Of a stretch of 17,913 nt of DNA, positions 1 through 7,543 are shown piece after piece. The translations under genes and the position numbers were made by a program. Position 1 is the stretch's first letter, and each line of letters begins with the position of its first letter. The stretch lies in NCBI RefSeq assembly GCF_964229645.1, contig NZ_CAXREX010000183.1:1-17913 (forward strand), in the 5' to 3' direction. The notes under the pieces were generated by a model. It searched no databases and was not told the DNA's origin. It saw only the letters and a list, made by a program, of their open reading frames with translations. The stretch is from Nioella sp964229645 (GTDB taxonomy: Bacteria; Pseudomonadota; Alphaproteobacteria; Rhodobacterales; Rhodobacteraceae).

Positions 1-603
1 GATGCCCGCAACGCCGCCTTCGCCGCACTTGCGGGCACATCCGTGCCCACGCGCGTCACCTGCCACGGGGGCAGCCTCGACGAGGCGATGCTGTTCACCC
101 ATCGCGGCCTCTCCGGCCCCGCGATCCTGCAGATCTCGTCCTATTGGCGCGAGGGCGACAGCCTTTCGGTGCACCTCGCCCCTGATACGCCCCTCTACGA
201 AGCGCTGCGCGCGCGCCGGCAGACAGATGGCGCGACGGCGCTGACCACGGTTCTGGCCGACATCCTGCCGCGCGCGCTGGTCGCGCACCTGGCGGCGGAC
301 TGGGGCCTGACGGGTAACCTGGGCGACCAGTCCGACAAGGCCCTGCGCGCGCTGGAGGACAGTGCGCGAGACTGGCGGCTCACGCCCACCTCGTCCGAGG
401 GCTACCGCACCGCCGAGGTCACGCTTGGCGGCGTGGCGACCGACAAGCTGTCCTCGCGCACGATGGAATCGCAGCTCCGCCCCGGGCTTTACCTGATCGG
501 CGAGGTCGTGGACGTCACGGGCTGGCTTGGCGGCTACAATTTCCAATGGGCCTGGTCCTCGGGCCATGCAGCGGGCAGCGCGATTGCCGCGGGCGGCTCT
601 TGA
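1..603 (+). CDS. HI0933/YhiN-family FAD-dependent flavoprotein, C-terminal part
   Basis: The reading frame is open from the first base of the window to a TGA at 601-603, so this is the last 200 residues of a gene that begins outside. Two blocks identify it. The first is MLFTHRGLSGPAILQ (fragment residues 30-44). The second is a C-terminal stretch at residues 167-188 containing GEVVDVTGWLGGYN followed by QWAWSSG. Both are hallmarks of the HI0933 (YhiN/BaiN-like) NAD(P)/FAD-dependent oxidoreductases, where the C-terminal block closes over the FAD. Members are cytosolic flavoproteins of about 390-410 residues, so roughly half is present. The physiological substrate of most members is unknown, and I do not assign one. 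A TMES motif near residue 157 also fits the family. The gene lies 122 bp upstream of cobS on the same strand, and nothing in the sequence ties it to cobalamin synthesis. Confidence 0.9.
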   Translation, partial: DARNAAFAALAGTSVPTRVTCHGGSLDEAMLFTHRGLSGPAILQISSYWREGDSLSVHLAPDTPLYEALRARRQTDGATALTTVLADILPRALVAHLAADWGLTGNLGDQSDKALRALEDSARDWRLTPTSSEGYRTAEVTLGGVATDKLSSRTMESQLRPGLYLIGEVVDVTGWLGGYNFQWAWSSGHAAGSAIAAGGS

Positions 604-725
604 GGCAGGGCTGCACCGGTCTACCTCTGCCGCAACGACCCGGCCCGCGGCCCCTTGCAGGCCCCCGGATTATCGTGCAACACCATGCGGCGGAGCCGAA
701 GACCAGCGAAGAAGGCGCGAGAGAG

Positions 726-1697
726 ATGAGCAATATCGTGAAACCGACCGAAGAAATCTCTGTTCGCGAGGTTTTCGGCATCGACACCGACATGAAGGTC
801 AAGGGCTTCGAAGAGCGCACTGACCGCGTGCCCGAGATCGACAACACCTACAAGTTCGACCCTGACACGACGCTGGCGATCCTTGCAGGCTTCAGCCACA
901 ACCGCCGCGTGATGATCCAGGGCTATCACGGCACCGGCAAATCGACCCATATCGAACAGGTCGCTGCGCGGCTGAACTGGCCCGCCGTGCGCGTGAACCT
1001 CGACAGCCACATTTCCCGGATCGACCTGATCGGCAAGGACGCGATCAAGCTGAAGGATGGCAAGCAGGTCACCGAGTTCCACGAAGGCATCCTGCCCTGG
1101 GCGCTGCGTAATCCCGTGGCCATCGTCTTCGACGAGTACGACGCCGGCCGCCCCGACGTGATGTTCGTGATCCAGCGCGTGCTGGAACATGACGGCAAGC
1201 TGACACTTCTGGACCAGAACGAGATCATCACGCCGAACCCCTATTTCCGGCTGTTCGCCACCGCCAACACCGTGGGCCTGGGCGACACGACGGGGCTCTA
1301 CCACGGCGTGCAGCAGATCAACCAGGCGCAGATGGACCGCTGGAGCCTTGTCGCCACGCTGAACTATCTCAGCCATGACGCGGAAACCGCGATCGTGCTG
1401 GCCAAGAACCCGCATTACAACACCGAGAAGGGCCGCCAGACCGTCAGCCAGATGGTCACCGTGGCGGACCTGACGCGCACCGCCTTCATGAATGGCGAGT
1501 TGTCCACCGTGATGAGCCCGCGCACCGTGATCAACTGGGCGCAGAACGCCGAGATCTTCCGCTCGGTCGGCTATGCTTTCCGGCTCTCGTTCCTCAACAA
1601 GTGCGACGAGCTGGAGCGCCAGACCGTTGCCGAGTTCTACCAGCGCTGCTTCGACGAGGAACTGCCCGAAAGCGCAGCTTCGATGAGCCTGGGCTGA
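726..1697 (+). CDS. cobS: Cobaltochelatase subunit CobS (AAA+ ATPase)
   Basis: The product is 323 residues, the usual CobS length. CobS is the AAA+ motor of the CobN-CobS-CobT complex, which uses ATP to insert Co2+ into hydrogenobyrinic acid a,c-diamide in aerobic cobalamin synthesis in the cytosol. The sequence shows a Walker A motif GYHGTGKS (residues 66-73), a Walker B motif VAIVFDEYD (131-139) and a sensor-1 asparagine in LFATANT (N181). An arginine-containing PRTVINW segment lies nearer the C-terminus. I chose the ATG at 726 because MSNIVKPTEEISVREVFG is the family N-terminus and GAAGAAGG lies about 10 bases upstream. The frame is also open back to an ATG at 546, but that would add 60 unrelated residues overlapping the flavoprotein gene. 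Its partner cobT lies 1.9 kb downstream instead of directly adjacent. I see no cobalamin riboswitch in the 122 bp before it. Confidence 0.96.
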   Translation: MSNIVKPTEEISVREVFGIDTDMKVKGFEERTDRVPEIDNTYKFDPDTTLAILAGFSHNRRVMIQGYHGTGKSTHIEQVAARLNWPAVRVNLDSHISRIDLIGKDAIKLKDGKQVTEFHEGILPWALRNPVAIVFDEYDAGRPDVMFVIQRVLEHDGKLTLLDQNEIITPNPYFRLFATANTVGLGDTTGLYHGVQQINQAQMDRWSLVATLNYLSHDAETAIVLAKNPHYNTEKGRQTVSQMVTVADLTRTAFMNGELSTVMSPRTVINWAQNAEIFRSVGYAFRLSFLNKCDELERQTVAEFYQRCFDEELPESAASMSLG

Positions 1698-1713
1698 CGG
1701 ACGCGCGCAAGCC

Positions 1714-1729
1714 TTAACCAATTGTGAAC
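1714..1729 (+). promoter_or_regulatory. CtrA-like site upstream of the nuclease lipoprotein gene
   Basis: The bases TTAACCAATTGTGAAC match the alphaproteobacterial CtrA full-site pattern TTAA-N7-TTAAC at every defined position except one (TGAAC for TTAAC). The site lies 58 bp before the start codon of the following gene and just upstream of a candidate -35 element. Short AT-rich motifs arise by chance, and CtrA regulation is inferred from resemblance only. Confidence 0.3.
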
Positions 1730-1736
1730 ACGCTGT

Positions 1737-1765
1737 TTGACGGGCGGGTCACGGGAACTTAACCT
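1737..1765 (+). promoter_or_regulatory. Candidate sigma-70-type promoter for the nuclease lipoprotein gene
   Basis: TTGACG (1737-1742) is followed after 17 bases by TAACCT (1760-1765). The -35 hexamer matches the consensus at five of six positions, while the -10 hexamer matches at only three. Transcription would begin inside or just after the palindrome at 1765-1776, giving a very short leader before the ATG at 1787. Confidence 0.35.
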
Positions 1766-1781
1766 TCGTTAACGAAAGGTT
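1761..1781 (+). promoter_or_regulatory. Near-perfect palindrome just before the nuclease lipoprotein start
   Basis: TTCGTTAACGAA (1765-1776) is a perfect 12-bp palindrome. It is extended by AACC on the left (1761-1764) and GGTT on the right (1778-1781), with one extra A at 1777. The right arm contains AAAGG (1775-1779), which is the probable ribosome binding site for the ATG at 1787. A protein bound here, or an RNA hairpin, could therefore block both transcription and translation. The symmetry is directly visible, but an operator function is inference. Confidence 0.4.
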
Positions 1782-1786
1782 TTCCC

Positions 1787-2224
1787 ATGATCCGCCCGCT
1801 TCGCGTTCTGGCCTGCATGCTGCTGCTGGCCGCCTGTATCCCGACTGCCCCGCGCGCCCCTGACGTGCCCCCCGACCCGGGCTGTTCGGTCGGGCGTGTC
1901 ATTGATGGCGACACGGTCGATCTGACCTGTCCGGGCCGGGGCACGGACCGCGCACGGCTGATGGGGTTCGACACGCCCGAGATCAGCCGCCCCGGCTGTG
2001 CCGCCGAGCGACGCCTTGGGCTGGCGGCAAAGGCGCGGCTGCGGCAGCTGGTGACGGCGGCCGGGCGCATCGACGCAAGCTATCACGGGACCGACCGCTA
2101 CGGACGGGCGCTGGTGGTGCTGCGTCTCGATGGCCGCGACGTGGCGCAGACGCTGATTGCCGAGGGGTTGGCGGTGCCCTATGCGGGCGGGCGGCGCATC
2201 GGCTGGTGCGCCCGGCTGCGATAG
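1787..2224 (+). CDS. Thermonuclease-family (SNase-like) lipoprotein
   Basis: This small protein (145 residues) has a lipoprotein signal peptide, with a hydrophobic run ending in a LAAC lipobox (cysteine 17). A single staphylococcal-nuclease domain follows. The family motifs VIDGDTVDL (38-46) and RLMGFDTPE (57-65) are present, with DRYGRALVVL starting at residue 103. The residues equivalent to the S. aureus nuclease active site are visible: R57, D62, T63, E65 and R107. It should therefore be a Ca2+-dependent nuclease anchored to the envelope, facing the periplasm; its substrate and role are not evident. Cysteines 33, 48 and 71 could form disulfides. The ATG at 1787 is supported by AAAGG eight bases upstream and by the position of the signal peptide. 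The gene separates cobS from cobT without any obvious functional link to them. Confidence 0.85.
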   Translation: MIRPLRVLACMLLLAACIPTAPRAPDVPPDPGCSVGRVIDGDTVDLTCPGRGTDRARLMGFDTPEISRPGCAAERRLGLAAKARLRQLVTAAGRIDASYHGTDRYGRALVVLRLDGRDVAQTLIAEGLAVPYAGGRRIGWCARLR

Positions 2225-2290
2225 GCGGTTTCCCCTTCAGGGGCGGCCTGCTAGGCTCGCGCGAACGCCACCTCGCACCAGGATCCAGCC

Positions 2291-2746
2291 ATGCCCCTTC
2301 GCACCGCCAGCCTTGCCGCCCTTCTGGCCCTGACCCTCGCCGCGCCCCTCCCCGCGCAAGAGATGCAGGCCCTGCGCGACGAGGTCGGAGACGGTGCGCC
2401 CATGTCCTATATCGGCACCCGCTGCGCGGCCTTCTTCATCTCCTCCGCCGCCACGCTCGGCGACCAGATCGACGAGGCGATGCAGGAGCAGGTGAACAAT
2501 ATCGTGGCGCTGCTGCTGATGACGGCCGTCAACGCGATGGTGGAAACCGAAGGGATGGACCGCGAGGCCGCGCGCGACGCCGCGACCGAGGAAGCCATGG
2601 CACTGACCGAAGCCTATCGCGCCCGGTTCGAAGCCAACATGGAGGCCGGCAACGCCGCCTTCGCCGAAGACCCGATGTACATGGCCGACAACGAGGATTG
2701 CCTTGCCGTTCTGGTCGGCGAGCCGGAGCCTGCCGCGACCGAGTAA
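2291..2746 (+). CDS. Secreted protein of unknown function (151 aa)
   Basis: I do not recognise this family. The N-terminus is a classical signal peptide (basic residue, hydrophobic core at about residues 8-18, PLPAQ before the likely cleavage near residue 23), so the mature protein of about 128 residues should be periplasmic. The rest looks mostly alpha-helical and is acidic, rich in Ala, Glu and Met. It has exactly two cysteines in the mature part (C45 and C137), near the two ends, which could form one disulfide. A weakly hydrophobic stretch (VNNIVALLLMTAVNAMV) sits in the middle; it looks more like a buried amphipathic helix than a membrane segment. AGGA (2280-2283) lies seven bases before the ATG. 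Codon use and GC content match the neighbours. A helical periplasmic accessory protein is a guess only. Confidence 0.75.
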   Translation: MPLRTASLAALLALTLAAPLPAQEMQALRDEVGDGAPMSYIGTRCAAFFISSAATLGDQIDEAMQEQVNNIVALLLMTAVNAMVETEGMDREAARDAATEEAMALTEAYRARFEANMEAGNAAFAEDPMYMADNEDCLAVLVGEPEPAATE

Positions 2747-2816
2747 CCGCGCGCAGGTTTCACGCGTGGGCCATTCGGACTATCCTGTCCGCATTGACCG
2801 ACAGGGATCGTTTTCA

Positions 2817-3470
2817 ATGCGCCTTTTGCCCCTCGCCCTTCTGGGCACGCTTCTGACCGGTTCGGCCTACGGACAGGACCTGCCCCCGTCCGAGGCCGCC
2901 ACCCTGCCCCGGCTGATCGACAGCCTGTGCATCGACCTGCACCCCTCGAACGGTTGCGAACAGGTGATCCTGCTCGAAAGCGAAAGCCACCCGGACGCGG
3001 CAGACCTGGTCATCCTGACCGACCGCAGGCGGCACGAGGGCGGCGGCACGCCGCTTCTGGTGCTGCGCGGCGCGGTCTATAACGGCGCCATGTGGGGCAT
3101 GTCCCCCAGCCTCGAAGAGACCACCGGGCGGCAGCTTCTGCTCCATTCGGAACAATCCGGCATCGGTCGCACCCCCTGGTTTCAGACCCTGCGGATCGGC
3201 TGGCACGAGGATGGCTTTCACCTGATGGGGTTCAGCTATTCCAGCTACGACCGGATCACCTCGGGCGGTTACGATTGCGACATGGATTACGCGGCAGGCA
3301 GCTGGACCAGCTCGGCCTACTGGGTGGACCCCGAAAGCGGCGAGGAGACGGGGCAGGAAACCGCTGGCGGCCAGGCCGGGGCGCCGCCGCCCCTGACCGC
3401 AGGCACCGCGCAGCAGATGCCCGCCCCCTGCCGGGCCGTGCAGGAGCTTTACTGGCAGCGCCTGCCGTGA
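2817..3470 (+). CDS. Periplasmic protein of unknown function (217 aa)
   Basis: I do not recognise this family. The ATG at 2817 begins a signal peptide (MRLLPLALLGTLLTGSAYG, cleavage probably after AYG at residue 19), and AGGGA lies nine bases upstream. The frame stays open further upstream, but those residues do not look like a leader. The mature part has four cysteines: two about eight residues apart near the N-terminus (LCIDL, NGCEQ), one in YDCDMDY and one in the C-terminal APCRAV. It is rich in Trp, Tyr and Gly in the middle (RIGWHEDGFHLMGFSYSSYD), which suggests a beta-sheet fold. A low-complexity Gly/Ala/Pro/Gln stretch at about residues 178-200 separates the last helix. It lies 70 bp after the preceding secreted protein and may share its transcript. 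Confidence 0.72.
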   Translation: MRLLPLALLGTLLTGSAYGQDLPPSEAATLPRLIDSLCIDLHPSNGCEQVILLESESHPDAADLVILTDRRRHEGGGTPLLVLRGAVYNGAMWGMSPSLEETTGRQLLLHSEQSGIGRTPWFQTLRIGWHEDGFHLMGFSYSSYDRITSGGYDCDMDYAAGSWTSSAYWVDPESGEETGQETAGGQAGAPPPLTAGTAQQMPAPCRAVQELYWQRLP

Positions 3471-3498
3471 CGGGCCCCTGTCCGGCTCCCTTCCCCGC

Positions 3499-3531
3499 CT
3501 GACCGGCCCCCGCAGGCCCTGGCCGGGTCAG
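3499..3531 (+). terminator. GC-rich hairpin, possible terminator after the periplasmic protein gene
   Basis: CTGACCGGCC (3499-3508) can pair with GGCCGGGTCAG (3521-3531) with a single bulged G, leaving a 12-base loop. It begins 29 bases after the preceding stop codon and ends 46 bases before cobT. There is no clear T tract after it (TCGTTGCGC), so it may act as a weak terminator, as an mRNA 3' stabiliser, or not at all. Confidence 0.35.
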
Positions 3532-3577
3532 TCGTTGCGCATTTCGCCCCTTTTCGCCGCCCGGAAGAGGTGCATAT

Positions 3578-5461
3578 ATGAAGCTCATGAAAAAGCCCTC
3601 GGACAATCCCGCCGATCCTTTCAAGAAGGCTCTGGCCGAAACCACCCGCGTCATGGCCGACGACCCCGAGCTTGGGGTCACCTATTCGGTCGATCCGCCG
3701 GGCCAGTCGGCCGATTCCGTGCGCCTGCCGCAGGTGAGCCGCCGGATGACGCGCGACGAGGTGCTGCTGGCGCGGGGCACGGCCGATGCCTTCGCGCTCA
3801 AGCACAAGTATCACAACACCGCCACCGCCGCGCGCTATGCCCCCCAGGGCCAGATGGCGCGCGACCTGATGGAGGCGATGGAAACCGCCCGCTGCGAGGC
3901 CATGGGCGCACGCCACATGCCGGGCACGGCGGGCAATATCGACGCCAAGATCGGCAATGACGCGCGGCGCAAGGGCTATGGCGAGATCCGCCAGGCCGCC
4001 GACGCACCGCTTTCGGTGGCGGCGGGCTATCTCATTCGTCACCTCGCCACCGGGCGCGATCTGCCGCCCGAGGCGGCCAACGTGATGGAGCTCTGGCGCG
4101 GGTTCATCGAGGACCGCTGTGCCGATACGCTCGACAATCTCGACAGGGTGCTGTCCGACCAGACCGCCTTCGCCAAGCTCAGCCGCCAGCTGATCGAGGA
4201 CCTGGGCTATGGCGACCAGTTGGGCGATGACCCCGACGACATCGACGAGGACCAGGAGGACGAGGCGGAATCGGACGACGACGAGAACCCCGATTCCACC
4301 GGCGAGGCCGACGACGACCAGGACGAACAGGCCGATGCCAGCCCCGAGCAGAGCCAGGAAGAGCAGCAGGATGCCAGCCAGGCCTCGGTCGAGATGGACG
4401 ACCAGGGCGACATGGAAGAGGCCGAGGAGACCGAGCTGCCCGAGGGCGAAGCCCCGCTGGAGCCGCCGCCCCCCGCCCCCCATTCCGAGGCCGATCCCGA
4501 ATACAAGGTCTACACGACCGAGCATGACGAGGAGATCTCGGCCGAGGAGCTGGCCGAGCCGCAGGAGCTCGAACGCCTGCGCGCCTATCTCGATCAGCAG
4601 CTGGAGCCGCTGAAGGGCGCGGTGAGCCGCCTGGCCAACAAGCTGCAACGCCGGCTTCAGGCGCAGCAGAACCGTTCCTGGGAGTTCGACCGCGAAGAGG
4701 GCATCCTCGATGCGGGCCGCCTGGCGCGCGTTGTCGCCAACCCCACGACGCCGCTGTCGTTCAAGGTCGAGAAAGATACCGAGTTCCGCGACACGGTGGT
4801 AACGCTGCTGTTGGACAATTCCGGCTCCATGCGCGGCCGGCCCATCTCCATCGCCGCGATCTGTGCCGACGTCCTGGCGCGCACGCTGGAACGCTGCAAC
4901 GTGAAGGTGGAAATCCTGGGCTTCACCACCCGCGCCTGGAAGGGCGGCAAGTCGCGCGAGGAATGGCTGGCCGAGGGCCGCACGCAGCAGCCCGGCCGTC
5001 TCAACGACCTGCGCCACATCGTCTACAAGCAGGCCGACGCCCCCATGCGCCGCACCCGCGACAACCTCGGGCTGATGATGAAAGAGGGGTTGCTGAAGGA
5101 AAACATCGACGGCGAGGCGCTGGAATGGGCGCATCGCCGGATGCTGGCCCGCCGCGAGGCGCGCAAGATCCTGAGGGTGATTTCCGACGGCGCGCCGGTC
5201 GACGATTCCACCCTGTCGGTCAATCCCTCGAACTACCTCGAAAAGCACCTGCGCGATGTCATCGCCATGGTCGAGAAACGCAAGGCGGTGGAGCTTCTGG
5301 CGATCGGGATCGGCCATGACGTCACGCGCTATTACGACCGCGCGGTGACCATCACCGATGCCGAGCAGCTGGCGGGGGCGATGACCGAGCAGCTGGCCTC
5401 GCTCTTCGACAGCGACCCGCGCGCACGCGCGCGGTTCCTGGGGTTGAAGAAGGCGGGCTGA
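3578..5461 (+). CDS. cobT: Cobaltochelatase subunit CobT (vWA domain)
   Basis: The 627-residue product has the usual CobT length and layout. Residues 1 to about 215 form the conserved N-terminal CobT domain. Residues 217-308 are an intensely acidic, Asp/Glu/Gln-rich linker ending in a proline run. A von Willebrand factor A domain fills the C-terminal third. Its metal-binding MIDAS motif DNSGS is complete (D413, S415, S417), and D537 in ISDGAP is a further candidate ligand. CobT forms a chaperone-like ring complex with CobS that drives CobN to insert cobalt into the corrin ring. AGAGG lies seven bases before the ATG at 3578; a second in-frame ATG three codons later is a less likely start. A strong hairpin follows the stop. 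The only unusual point is the separation from cobS by three genes for exported proteins. Confidence 0.96.
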   Translation: MKLMKKPSDNPADPFKKALAETTRVMADDPELGVTYSVDPPGQSADSVRLPQVSRRMTRDEVLLARGTADAFALKHKYHNTATAARYAPQGQMARDLMEAMETARCEAMGARHMPGTAGNIDAKIGNDARRKGYGEIRQAADAPLSVAAGYLIRHLATGRDLPPEAANVMELWRGFIEDRCADTLDNLDRVLSDQTAFAKLSRQLIEDLGYGDQLGDDPDDIDEDQEDEAESDDDENPDSTGEADDDQDEQADASPEQSQEEQQDASQASVEMDDQGDMEEAEETELPEGEAPLEPPPPAPHSEADPEYKVYTTEHDEEISAEELAEPQELERLRAYLDQQLEPLKGAVSRLANKLQRRLQAQQNRSWEFDREEGILDAGRLARVVANPTTPLSFKVEKDTEFRDTVVTLLLDNSGSMRGRPISIAAICADVLARTLERCNVKVEILGFTTRAWKGGKSREEWLAEGRTQQPGRLNDLRHIVYKQADAPMRRTRDNLGLMMKEGLLKENIDGEALEWAHRRMLARREARKILRVISDGAPVDDSTLSVNPSNYLEKHLRDVIAMVEKRKAVELLAIGIGHDVTRYYDRAVTITDAEQLAGAMTEQLASLFDSDPRARARFLGLKKAG

Positions 5462-5492
5462 GACCTCCCCCGGATGCGCATGCGGACAGGAC

Positions 5493-5522
5493 GGGAGCGA
5501 GGGGCCAGCCCCTCGCGCTCCC
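5493..5522 (+). terminator. Strong hairpin, probable terminator after cobT
   Basis: GGGAGCGAGGGGC (5493-5505) pairs with GCCCCTCGCGCTCCC (5508-5522), giving 13 base pairs with a two-base bulge and a tiny loop. It starts 32 bases after the cobT stop codon. The following bases (CGGAGTATTTTCGCC) hold only a short T run, nine bases from the stem, so it is not a textbook intrinsic terminator. It forms the left half of a possible intergenic repeat element. Confidence 0.5.
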
Positions 5523-5555
5523 CGGAGTATTTTCGCCAAGAAGAAGGACATTTTT
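5493..5555 (+). repeat. Possible Rhodobacteraceae intergenic repeat: hairpin plus GGAGTATTTT motif
   Basis: Directly after the hairpin comes GGAGTATTTTCGCCAAG, then AAGAAGG and a T run. From memory, hairpin-plus-GGAGTATTTT...CCAAGAAGAAG units occur many times between genes in Rhodobacteraceae genomes. Only one copy is present in this window, so repetition cannot be shown here. No reading frame is evident in it. Confidence 0.4.
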
Positions 5556-5652
5556 AGGAAACTTGTCGGGAGTTCACCGGGCGGCCGGAAAGGACGGGCG
5601 TCCCGCAGGGAAGCGATGGACAAAGCGCCTGCGCCGGTGCAGGCTCCGCGCC

Positions 5653-7470
5653 ATGACACAGACCAGCCCCACCCGTTACCAGTCCTTTTCCGCCGCAACC
5701 CGGCCCGAGCAGGGCCCGCCGCGCCTGGCCGCCCTGCGCGATGACATGGCCCGCGAAGGTCTGTCCGGCTACCTGGTGCCGCGCGCCGATGCCCACCAGG
5801 GCGAATACGTGGCCCCGCGTGATGAACGCCTGGCCTGGCTGACCGGCTTTACCGGATCGGCCGGGTTCTGCGCGGTCCTGCCCGAGGTGGCCGGGGTCTT
5901 CGTCGACGGGCGTTACCGGGTGCAGGTCAAGGCGCAGGTGGCGGGCACGGCCTTCACACCGGTCAACTGGCCCGAAACCGCGCTGGAGGACTGGCTGAAA
6001 GAGCATCTGCCGCAGGGCGGGGCCGTGGGCTTCGACCCCTGGCTTCACACCAGCCAGGAGGTGGACCGGCTGGAGGCCGCCCTTGGACCCGCGCAGATCA
6101 CTCTGCGGCCCGTGGACAACCGCATCGACGCGATCTGGCCCGATCAGCCGGAGCGCCCCGATGCCCCGGCCGAGGCGTTTCCGGCCGAGATCGCGGGCAA
6201 GACATCGGGCGAGAAGCGCGCCGAGATCGCGCAGATCCTGGCCCGGGCGGGACAGGCGGCAGCGGTGCTGACCCTGCCCGATTCCATCTGCTGGCTGCTC
6301 AATATCCGCGGCGGCGACCTGCCCAATCTGCCGGTGGTGCAGGCTTTCGCCATCCTCGAGGCGAGCGGGCACGTGACGCTGTTCAGCGAACCCGCGAAAT
6401 TCGCGGCACTTGGCCCCGATCCCGCCATCACCCTGAAACACTGGGACGAGTTCGAGACTGCCCTGGCCGCGCTGAAGGGGCCCGTGCGGCTCGACCCGGC
6501 CAGCGCGCCGCACAAGCTGCGCATGGTGCTGGAGGCCGCCGGGGTCGAGATCGCCCCGGGCGAAGACCCCTGCATCCTGCCCAAGGCGCGCAAGACCGAG
6601 GCCGAGATCCGCGCCACCACCGCCGCCCATATCCGCGACGGAGCGGCCTTTGCGCGCTTCCTGCACTGGTTCGACGAAACCGCCCCTGCGGGCGACCTGA
6701 CCGAGATCGACTGCGTCCGAGCGCTGGAGGATTTCCGCGCCGAGACGGGGGCCATGCGCGACATCTCCTTCGACACGATTTCCGCCGCCGGAGCCAACGC
6801 GGCGCTGCCCCATTACCGGGTGACCGACGCCTCGAACGCGCCGATCCGGCCCGGGCAGGTCTACCTCGTGGATTCGGGCGCGCAGTATCAGGACGGCACC
6901 ACCGACATCACCCGCACGCTGGCCGTGGGCGAGATGTCAGACGAGGTGCGCGGCGCCTTCACCCAGGTTCTGCGCGGCATGATCGCGGTCAGCCGCGCGC
7001 GTTTTCCCAAGGGGATCGCGGGGCGCGACCTTGATTCCCTGGCGCGGATGCCGCTCTGGCAGGCAGGGCGCGATTTCGACCATGGCACCGGGCATGGCGT
7101 CGGCGTCTACCTGTCGGTGCATGAAGGCCCGCAGCGCATTTCCCGCGTCTCCACCCTGCCCCTGCAACCGGGCATGATCCTGTCCAATGAGCCGGGCTAT
7201 TACCGCGAGGGCGCGTTCGGCATCCGCATCGAGAACCTGATCGTGGTGCGCGAGGCCCCGCCCCTGCCCGGTGGCGACCCGCGCGAGATGCTGGAATTCG
7301 AAACCATCACCTGGGCCCCGATAGATCGGCGTCTGATTGACGCAGAGGCGCTGAATGGGGACGAAATCGCCTGGATTGACGCCTATCATGCACGCACCGT
7401 CGAAATCCTGCGCCCGCACCTGCCGCCCGACACGGTAGCATGGCTGGAGCGTGCCACGGCGCCCCTGTGA
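5653..7470 (+). CDS. Xaa-Pro aminopeptidase (M24B, aminopeptidase P family)
   Basis: The product is 605 residues, matching the long three-domain form of aminopeptidase P. It has two creatinase-like N-terminal domains (about 25-150 and 170-310), a pita-bread M24 catalytic domain (about 320-540) and an M24 C-terminal domain. All five metal ligands are visible: D407 in LVDSGAQY, D418 in GTTDITRT, H481 in GTGHGVG, E513 in SNEPGYY and E527 in RIENL. It should be an active dinuclear metal (probably Mn2+) enzyme that removes an N-terminal residue preceding proline. There is no signal peptide, so it is cytosolic. I chose the ATG at 5653 because the upstream extension (30 basic residues) is unlike the family; an AGG lies nine bases before it. 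The 191-bp gap after cobT contains a hairpin, so it is probably transcribed separately. Confidence 0.93.
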   Translation: MTQTSPTRYQSFSAATRPEQGPPRLAALRDDMAREGLSGYLVPRADAHQGEYVAPRDERLAWLTGFTGSAGFCAVLPEVAGVFVDGRYRVQVKAQVAGTAFTPVNWPETALEDWLKEHLPQGGAVGFDPWLHTSQEVDRLEAALGPAQITLRPVDNRIDAIWPDQPERPDAPAEAFPAEIAGKTSGEKRAEIAQILARAGQAAAVLTLPDSICWLLNIRGGDLPNLPVVQAFAILEASGHVTLFSEPAKFAALGPDPAITLKHWDEFETALAALKGPVRLDPASAPHKLRMVLEAAGVEIAPGEDPCILPKARKTEAEIRATTAAHIRDGAAFARFLHWFDETAPAGDLTEIDCVRALEDFRAETGAMRDISFDTISAAGANAALPHYRVTDASNAPIRPGQVYLVDSGAQYQDGTTDITRTLAVGEMSDEVRGAFTQVLRGMIAVSRARFPKGIAGRDLDSLARMPLWQAGRDFDHGTGHGVGVYLSVHEGPQRISRVSTLPLQPGMILSNEPGYYREGAFGIRIENLIVVREAPPLPGGDPREMLEFETITWAPIDRRLIDAEALNGDEIAWIDAYHARTVEILRPHLPPDTVAWLERATAPL

Positions 7471-7543
7471 CATATCCCTGTCACGAAGGCGCGTCAGACC
7501 GACGGCAAGCAGATATGCAAGGGACGAGGGAGAGGGACAGAAC

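Noticed and set aside
546..725. Earlier in-frame start for cobS
   Set aside because: It would overlap the flavoprotein gene and add 60 residues absent from CobS proteins; the ATG at 726 has a suitable ribosome binding site.
604..725. Cobalamin riboswitch in front of cobS
   Set aside because: The region is too short for a full riboswitch and I see no B12-box-like core sequence. The same is true of the 107 bp before cobT.
1759..1773. A second CtrA-like site, TTAA-N6-TTAAC
   Set aside because: The spacer is six bases instead of seven, and the match is better explained by the palindrome in the same place.
3449..5698. 749-codon open frame on the minus strand opposite cobT
   Set aside because: It is antisense to a clear cobT gene with intact motifs. 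Its translation is low-complexity and hydrophobic because it mirrors the acidic Asp/Glu codons of cobT in GC-rich DNA.
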